This document shows, in pieces, positions 23,167 through 27,153 of a stretch of 27,153 bases of DNA. The stretch spans positions 1 through 27,153 of the forward strand of contig DISK01000017.1 in NCBI GenBank assembly GCA_002421905.1. The letters run 5' to 3'. This stretch comes from Micavibrio sp. UBA6212. GTDB lineage: Bacteria; Pseudomonadota; Alphaproteobacteria; Micavibrionales; Micavibrionaceae. The translations under genes and the position numbers were made by a program. The notes under the pieces were generated by a model. It saw only the letters and a list, made by a program, of their open reading frames with translations, was not told the origin of the DNA and did not search any database. Position 1 is the first letter of the stretch. Each line of letters starts with the position of its first letter.

Positions 23167-24633
23167 ATGGACTACGCCCTGAATTACGAAGAACCATTAT
23201 TGTGGGAACATCGCGCAGCAGACGGATGCGGCGTGGACTTTGAACCACTTAAGAATGCTCCGCTTAAAACCGGACAGCCCGCCAGACAAACAATCGGGTG
23301 GCCGAAGCTGAAAGAACCGCAAATCGTCAAACATTTCGTACGCCTTTCGACTAAAAATTTCTCGATAGATCATGGGTTCTTCCCCTTGGGAAGCTGCACC
23401 ATGAAACACAACCCGCGCCTGAATGAAAAAATCGCACGCCTCAACGGGTTTGCCAATATTCATCCAATGCAGCCTGAAGAAACTGTGCAAGGGGCATTGG
23501 AGTTGATGTTTGATCTTCAAAACTGGCTGGGAGAGCTAACAGGGTTACGTGGTGTATGCCTCACGCCTTCAGCAGGGGCGCATGGAGAACTGGCAGGTCT
23601 GATGACAATCAGAAGGGCTCATGAGCTTAATGGCCAATCCCACAGAAAAATCATTCTGTGTCCCGATTCCGCGCATGGTACAAATCCGGCAACAGCCGCG
23701 ATGTGTGGCTATGAATTGCGCGTCATCTCTACCAAAGAAACCGGATGCGTCACGGTGGAGAATTTCAAGGCGGCTCTGGGCGATGGCAAAGATGTCGCGG
23801 GCATGATGGTGACCAACCCCAATACGTGTGGACTCTTTGAAGCCGAGATTGCCGAGTGTGCAAAGCTTTTGCATGAGGCTGGCGGTTATTTCTATTGTGA
23901 TGGTGCAAACTTTAATGCGTTGGTCGGGAAAGCCAGACCGGCGGATTTTGGTGTTGATGTGATGCATATCAATCTGCATAAAACATTTTCAACCCCGCAT
24001 GGCGGCGGTGGCCCGGGATCAGGCCCGATCTGTGTGGCGGACAGCCTCAAAGACTATTTGCCTGTGCCTTGCGTGGTCAAAACAGATCAGGGCTATAAAC
24101 TTGAAACAATCGAAGATCGCCCGTCTTCTTTCGGACGGCTGAAAGGATTTCAAGGCCAGTTCGGCATGTTTGTGCGGGCGCTGACCTATATGATGTCCCA
24201 TGGAGGGGACGGATTAAGACAGGTGGCAGAGGACGCGGTTCTCAGCGCCAACTACATCTTGTCCAAATTGAAAGGTGATTTCTATGCCCCGTTTGGTGAC
24301 AGGACTTGCATGCATGAATGTCTGTTGACCGATAAGATTCAAAAAGAGCAGGGCGTCACCACATTGGACATCGCAAAAACGCTGATCGAAAATGGCATCC
24401 ACCCGATGACCGTTTATTTTCCGTTGGTGGTTCAAGGGGCCATGTTGATCGAGCCAACCGAAACAGAAAGTAAAGAGGCGATAGATCATTTCATCTTTGT
24501 GATGAACCATATTGCCAAAGATACGAGCGACGGAAAGGCGAACGAGATTCATCAAAATCCGCTCTCAACCCCGCGTCGCAGATTGGATGAGGTCAGAGCC
24601 GCAAGACAACCGGTTTTGAAAGCGACTATCTAA
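23167..24633 (+). CDS. gcvPB: Glycine dehydrogenase (decarboxylating) subunit 2
   Basis: This is the C-terminal, PLP-binding half of the split P protein. The 488-residue product has the PLP attachment site HINLHKTFSTPHGGGGPGSG with Lys272, plus DHGFFPLGSCTMKHNPR, LTPSAGAHGE, DSAHGTNPATAAM and NPNTCGLFE. The start ATG is directly next to the hydrolase stop, so translation is probably coupled. It ends the purC-gcv run; the following sequence is AT-rich without a clear hairpin, so the end of the transcript is not visible. Confidence 0.96.
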   Translation: MDYALNYEEPLLWEHRAADGCGVDFEPLKNAPLKTGQPARQTIGWPKLKEPQIVKHFVRLSTKNFSIDHGFFPLGSCTMKHNPRLNEKIARLNGFANIHPMQPEETVQGALELMFDLQNWLGELTGLRGVCLTPSAGAHGELAGLMTIRRAHELNGQSHRKIILCPDSAHGTNPATAAMCGYELRVISTKETGCVTVENFKAALGDGKDVAGMMVTNPNTCGLFEAEIAECAKLLHEAGGYFYCDGANFNALVGKARPADFGVDVMHINLHKTFSTPHGGGGPGSGPICVADSLKDYLPVPCVVKTDQGYKLETIEDRPSSFGRLKGFQGQFGMFVRALTYMMSHGGDGLRQVAEDAVLSANYILSKLKGDFYAPFGDRTCMHECLLTDKIQKEQGVTTLDIAKTLIENGIHPMTVYFPLVVQGAMLIEPTETESKEAIDHFIFVMNHIAKDTSDGKANEIHQNPLSTPRRRLDEVRAARQPVLKATI

Positions 24634-24707
24634 ATTATAAAAATTATTTTCAAAATTTATTTCTTAATAAAATCAATATTTTGACACTGATTTTCCCGTT
24701 TATGAAT

Positions 24708-24737
24708 TTGCAAATCCTGATCGGGGAATGGTATGAT
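24708..24737 (+). promoter_or_regulatory. Candidate promoter before the basic ORF
   Basis: TTGCAA (24708-24713) and TATGAT (24732-24737) are 18 bases apart. Transcription would begin at or next to the ATG at 24744, so any mRNA would be leaderless. A perfect TTGACA at 24681 has no -10 at a usual distance. Confidence 0.3.
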
Positions 24738-24743
24738 TCGAGT

Positions 24744-25058
24744 ATGAAAAAACCAAACAAAATATATAGATCGTTAGGTCCATCTTCCCGAATGGGAGTT
24801 GCTTTCCGTAGCGCTCACTACCATCCTGCACCATCGTTGCGCTCGGCGTTTCGTGGCGTGGAATGGATGCTTGCGGGGACATTCTCGGGGGCGACCTTGT
24901 GTAAGTTCTGGGTTCAGAGATTTATGGCGACCTTAAATCAATTACACCTGCCTTATAGGGGGAAGAAATTGAGTACCTTGTTTGCCATGATCGCCGGTTT
25001 AAACCGGAAAAGGCATGAGCCCAGAACGCAGCCACAGCCGAGATTTCGCCCGCAATAA
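24744..25058 (+). CDS. Doubtful small basic ORF, 104 residues
   Basis: Not recognised. This is the only sizeable ORF in the 570 bases between gcvPB and the next gene. The predicted protein begins MKKPNKIYRSLGPSSRMG and is strongly basic, with many Arg, Lys, Ser and Pro, one mildly hydrophobic stretch (about 38-55) and an Arg/Pro/Gln-rich end. There is no Shine-Dalgarno; an in-frame start 21 codons earlier (24681) is also poor. In favour are a possible promoter just upstream and a good terminator about 40 bases after the stop. The composition would also fit a chance ORF, or a non-coding RNA transcribed over the same interval. Confidence 0.3.
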   Translation: MKKPNKIYRSLGPSSRMGVAFRSAHYHPAPSLRSAFRGVEWMLAGTFSGATLCKFWVQRFMATLNQLHLPYRGKKLSTLFAMIAGLNRKRHEPRTQPQPRFRPQ

Positions 25059-25099
25059 TCGGGATATGAAAATAGTTTTCCTTCAAGAGAGAAAAAGGG

Positions 25100-25131
25100 G
25101 GGTGGTCTGAACAGGGCCACCCTCATTTTTT
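25100..25131 (+). terminator. Rho-independent terminator
   Basis: GGGTGGTC (25100-25107) pairs with GGCCACCC (25115-25122), with one T-G pair, around a 7-base loop. Six T residues follow after a short gap (25126-25131). It implies a plus-strand transcript from the region after gcvPB. Confidence 0.75.
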
Positions 25132-25153
25132 CGCATTTATTTCCGATTTTTTC

Positions 25154-25182
25154 TTGCATATAGTTATATATAGGACTATATA
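25154..25182 (+). promoter_or_regulatory. Candidate promoter with overlapping perfect palindrome
   Basis: TTGCAT (25154-25159) and TATATA (25177-25182) are separated by 17 bases. The perfect inverted repeat ATATATAG-GA-CTATATAT (25166-25183) fills the spacer and covers the -10 box, where a repressor would block polymerase. The following gene starts at 25204 with AGGA eight bases upstream. Confidence 0.45.
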
Positions 25183-25203
25183 TCAGAGTATAGGATATAA
25201 AAG

Positions 25204-25803
25204 ATGACGAAAGAGGAAAAAAGAAGAAGGGACATCCCCCACCTCGGCTCGGTCTGGACCAGTAGCGTTCCACCCGTTCAGGCTTCTTCTGTCGCGCACA
25301 AACGTCCAGCTTTACAAATCGTACCTTCCCAAAAACGTGCTGCGTTTCTGGAGGGAGGCCCCCAGACTGCACCAGCCCCCAAAGCAAAAATATACCAGCC
25401 CGTTTCCCAACCCGCGATCACGTCCTTGATGGGACATAACCGCCGCATGATTGATGCCGCAGACAGTGTATCGGAACGCGGTCAGATAGGGATGCGCAAA
25501 GCCATGGCGATCGCCGCCAAATGGGGCGTGGACACCAGCCATCTTCCAAGAAAAGCCTATTTCGCTGCCAATGCCATGAGTGTCACGGCAAGCCCAGCTA
25601 TAAAAATTCCAGCGCCTTCAAATGTTGTGTCCATGTTGGGATATCGCCCTCGGACTATATCAGTGGGTGGGCCGTCAGTCCTGACCGAGTCGTTTGGCGC
25701 ACTGGTTATGCCGTTCCGCTCGCCTTTGCAAGGAACAGGCTTGACACGCCGCACGTCACCTGTTTCTACTATAGGGGCTCCCAGACCTCGCTGGGCTGCG
25801 TAG
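25204..25803 (+). CDS. Pro/Ser-rich protein of unknown function
   Basis: Not recognised. The 199-residue product has a very charged N-terminus (MTKEEKRRRD) and long Pro-, Ala-, Ser- and Gly-rich stretches (about 20-70 and 130-199) that look disordered. One likely helical segment at about 83-122 includes DAADSVSERGQIGMRKAMAI and AAKWGVDTSHLPRKAYFAAN. There is no signal peptide or membrane helix. The start is supported by AGGA at eight bases and a promoter directly upstream. The amidase gene follows after 26 bases and could be on the same transcript. Codon use looks like that of its neighbours. Confidence 0.65.
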   Translation: MTKEEKRRRDIPHLGSVWTSSVPPVQASSVAHKRPALQIVPSQKRAAFLEGGPQTAPAPKAKIYQPVSQPAITSLMGHNRRMIDAADSVSERGQIGMRKAMAIAAKWGVDTSHLPRKAYFAANAMSVTASPAIKIPAPSNVVSMLGYRPRTISVGGPSVLTESFGALVMPFRSPLQGTGLTRRTSPVSTIGAPRPRWAA

Positions 25804-25829
25804 AACGCCTTTAATATATCGAAAAAATC

Positions 25830-26552
25830 ATGATTATTCAGACTCCATCACAGAACTGGGATGAGCGCGTCACGCCTCAAAAGCCTGAATATATTATTAT
25901 TCACTACACCGGAACCAGAACCGCCGAGGAAGCCAGACAGAGATTTTGCAACCCCGATCCGGATGATTCCATCGGGCGAATTTCTCCCCATTATATGATT
26001 GATGGAGAAGGTAAAGTCTTCCAGTTTGTCGAAGAGAGTAAACGGGCCTGGCACGCAGGCAAATCCCAATGGAAAGACATCACCGATATGAATGCCGCCT
26101 CGATCGGCATTGAAATCTGGAACACCGGCCACGAATTTGATCTGGAAGATTTTATACCTGCCCAGATTGACGCGCTGATCGAACTGGTGAGCGACCTTCA
26201 GACGAGATGGACTATCCCCAACGCCAATATTCTGGGTCATTCCGATATTGCCCCGGGCCGGAAACTCGATCCGGGTGAAAAATTCCCATGGCGCAAACTC
26301 GAACTGAACGGGATCGGCTTAATGCCGGAATTGCTCGACGATGACTCGGAACCAGCCAGACAGTTGATGGAACTCCCTTCGAAATTCTATCAACATCTTG
26401 CCGAATACGGATATCGTTATACGCAAGACCAAGGCGTTCTGTTGCGTGAGTTCCGCCGTCATTTTGTTCCCCACGCGCTGCATAATCCTGATCTGGATGT
26501 CGAGACCTGCGCCGCGATCCTCTCGCTTTTGAACCAGAGACAACCATCCTGA
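25830..26552 (+). CDS. N-acetylmuramoyl-L-alanine amidase (AmpD/AmiD type)
   Basis: A zinc amidase of the Amidase_2 family that cuts the bond between MurNAc or anhydro-MurNAc and the stem peptide. Zinc ligands are visible as His25 in IIIHYTG, His137 in LGHSDIAPGRKLDPG and Asp147; Lys145 lies next to the site as in AmpD. The 240-residue length exceeds AmpD (about 180): residues about 185-240 resemble a peptidoglycan-binding-type helical domain as in AmiD. There is no signal peptide or lipobox, so a cytoplasmic recycling role is more likely than an outer-membrane one, although this is inference. No clear Shine-Dalgarno precedes ATG 25830. rnpB follows. Confidence 0.9.
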   Translation: MIIQTPSQNWDERVTPQKPEYIIIHYTGTRTAEEARQRFCNPDPDDSIGRISPHYMIDGEGKVFQFVEESKRAWHAGKSQWKDITDMNAASIGIEIWNTGHEFDLEDFIPAQIDALIELVSDLQTRWTIPNANILGHSDIAPGRKLDPGEKFPWRKLELNGIGLMPELLDDDSEPARQLMELPSKFYQHLAEYGYRYTQDQGVLLREFRRHFVPHALHNPDLDVETCAAILSLLNQRQPS

Positions 26553-26553
26553 T

Positions 26554-26583
26554 TTGACTTTACATCTGCCCTCGCACTATAGT
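26554..26583 (+). promoter_or_regulatory. rnpB promoter
   Basis: TTGACT (26554-26559) and TATAGT (26578-26583) are 18 bases apart. The predicted start at about 26590 coincides with the first base of the P1 stem of RNase P RNA, an independent check on both calls. Confidence 0.75.
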
Positions 26584-26587
26584 GCCT

Positions 26588-26980
<393 letters not shown>

Positions 26981-27153
26981 TCGATCTCTTGATCGTCTTC
27001 AAACTCAGTTCGTTCTTCGAAAAAAAATTGTGAGGAAGAATTTCATCAAAATTTTGGCGCTTCAATTCCCCCGCACAGCATTCCGGGGCCAACGGGCCGG
27101 TGCGAGGTTCCTCCTGAGAGGGCACGGGGGTATTTATACTGGTCTTTCTCTGC
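26981..27153 (+). other. Non-coding tail with GC-rich potential secondary structure
   Basis: No gene is supported from here to the window edge. CGCAC (27072-27076) can pair with GTGCG (27100-27104), enclosing CCGG arms at 27083-27086 and 27097-27100. The same GTGC (27100-27103) can instead pair with GCAC (27122-27125), enclosing CCTC-CTGA-GAGG-like bases. The two foldings exclude each other. This may be the leader of a gene beyond the edge, but no start codon or known riboswitch core is visible. Confidence 0.3.

Overview
This 27 kb window looks like chromosomal core sequence from an alphaproteobacterium of moderate GC content with short intergenic gaps. Two things point there: zeta-type F1-ATPase inhibitor genes (the DUF1476 family, typical of Alphaproteobacteria) next to purC, and an amidase gene next to a class A RNase P RNA. 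The exact lineage cannot be fixed by eye; a Micavibrio-like or other uncultured group is only a guess. I see no insertion sequence, phage, CRISPR array, tRNA or rRNA.

Layout. (1) 1-1671: the 3' end of glmM followed directly by purA. (2) 1710-4474: a promoter, a large C-terminally anchored protein with a degenerate protein-kinase fold, a small multi-pass membrane protein with a Lys/Ser/Arg-rich N-terminus, and a strong terminator. (3) 4483-6993: three Tad/Flp pilus proteins, two TadE-like pseudopilins and a TadG-like protein with a von Willebrand A domain. (4) 7105-12367: the rod-shape genes mreC, mreD, mrdA (PBP2) and rodA, interrupted by one unrecognised gene on the opposite strand. (5) 12364-14173, minus strand: bolA, a CGFS monothiol glutaredoxin and an HI0933-family flavoprotein. 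(6) 14284-17236, minus strand: purQ and purL. (7) 17237-18430: a candidate 22-codon gene with a very good ribosome binding site, a two-way terminator, and two tandem paralogous zeta (DUF1476) genes. (8) 18487-24633: a plus-strand run of purC, purS, gcvT, gcvH, gcvPA, an alpha/beta hydrolase and gcvPB. (9) 24634-26552: a doubtful basic ORF ending in a terminator, an unrecognised Pro/Ser-rich protein behind a promoter with a palindrome, and an N-acetylmuramoyl-L-alanine amidase. (10) 26554-26980: rnpB with its own promoter, then a structured non-coding tail.

How the genes fit together. GlmM makes glucosamine-1-phosphate for peptidoglycan. MreC, MreD, PBP2 and RodA build the lateral wall, and the amidase trims or recycles it. 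PurA, PurC, PurS, PurQ and PurL all act in purine synthesis. The glycine cleavage system behind purC-purS provides one-carbon tetrahydrofolate units, which purine synthesis consumes. BolA and the CGFS glutaredoxin are established partners in iron-sulfur and iron handling.

The least conventional items are the tail-anchored pseudokinase with its membrane partner upstream of the Tad genes, the duplicated zeta subunit, the hydrolase inside the glycine-cleavage operon, and the candidate microprotein. None of them can be called a new system from sequence alone.
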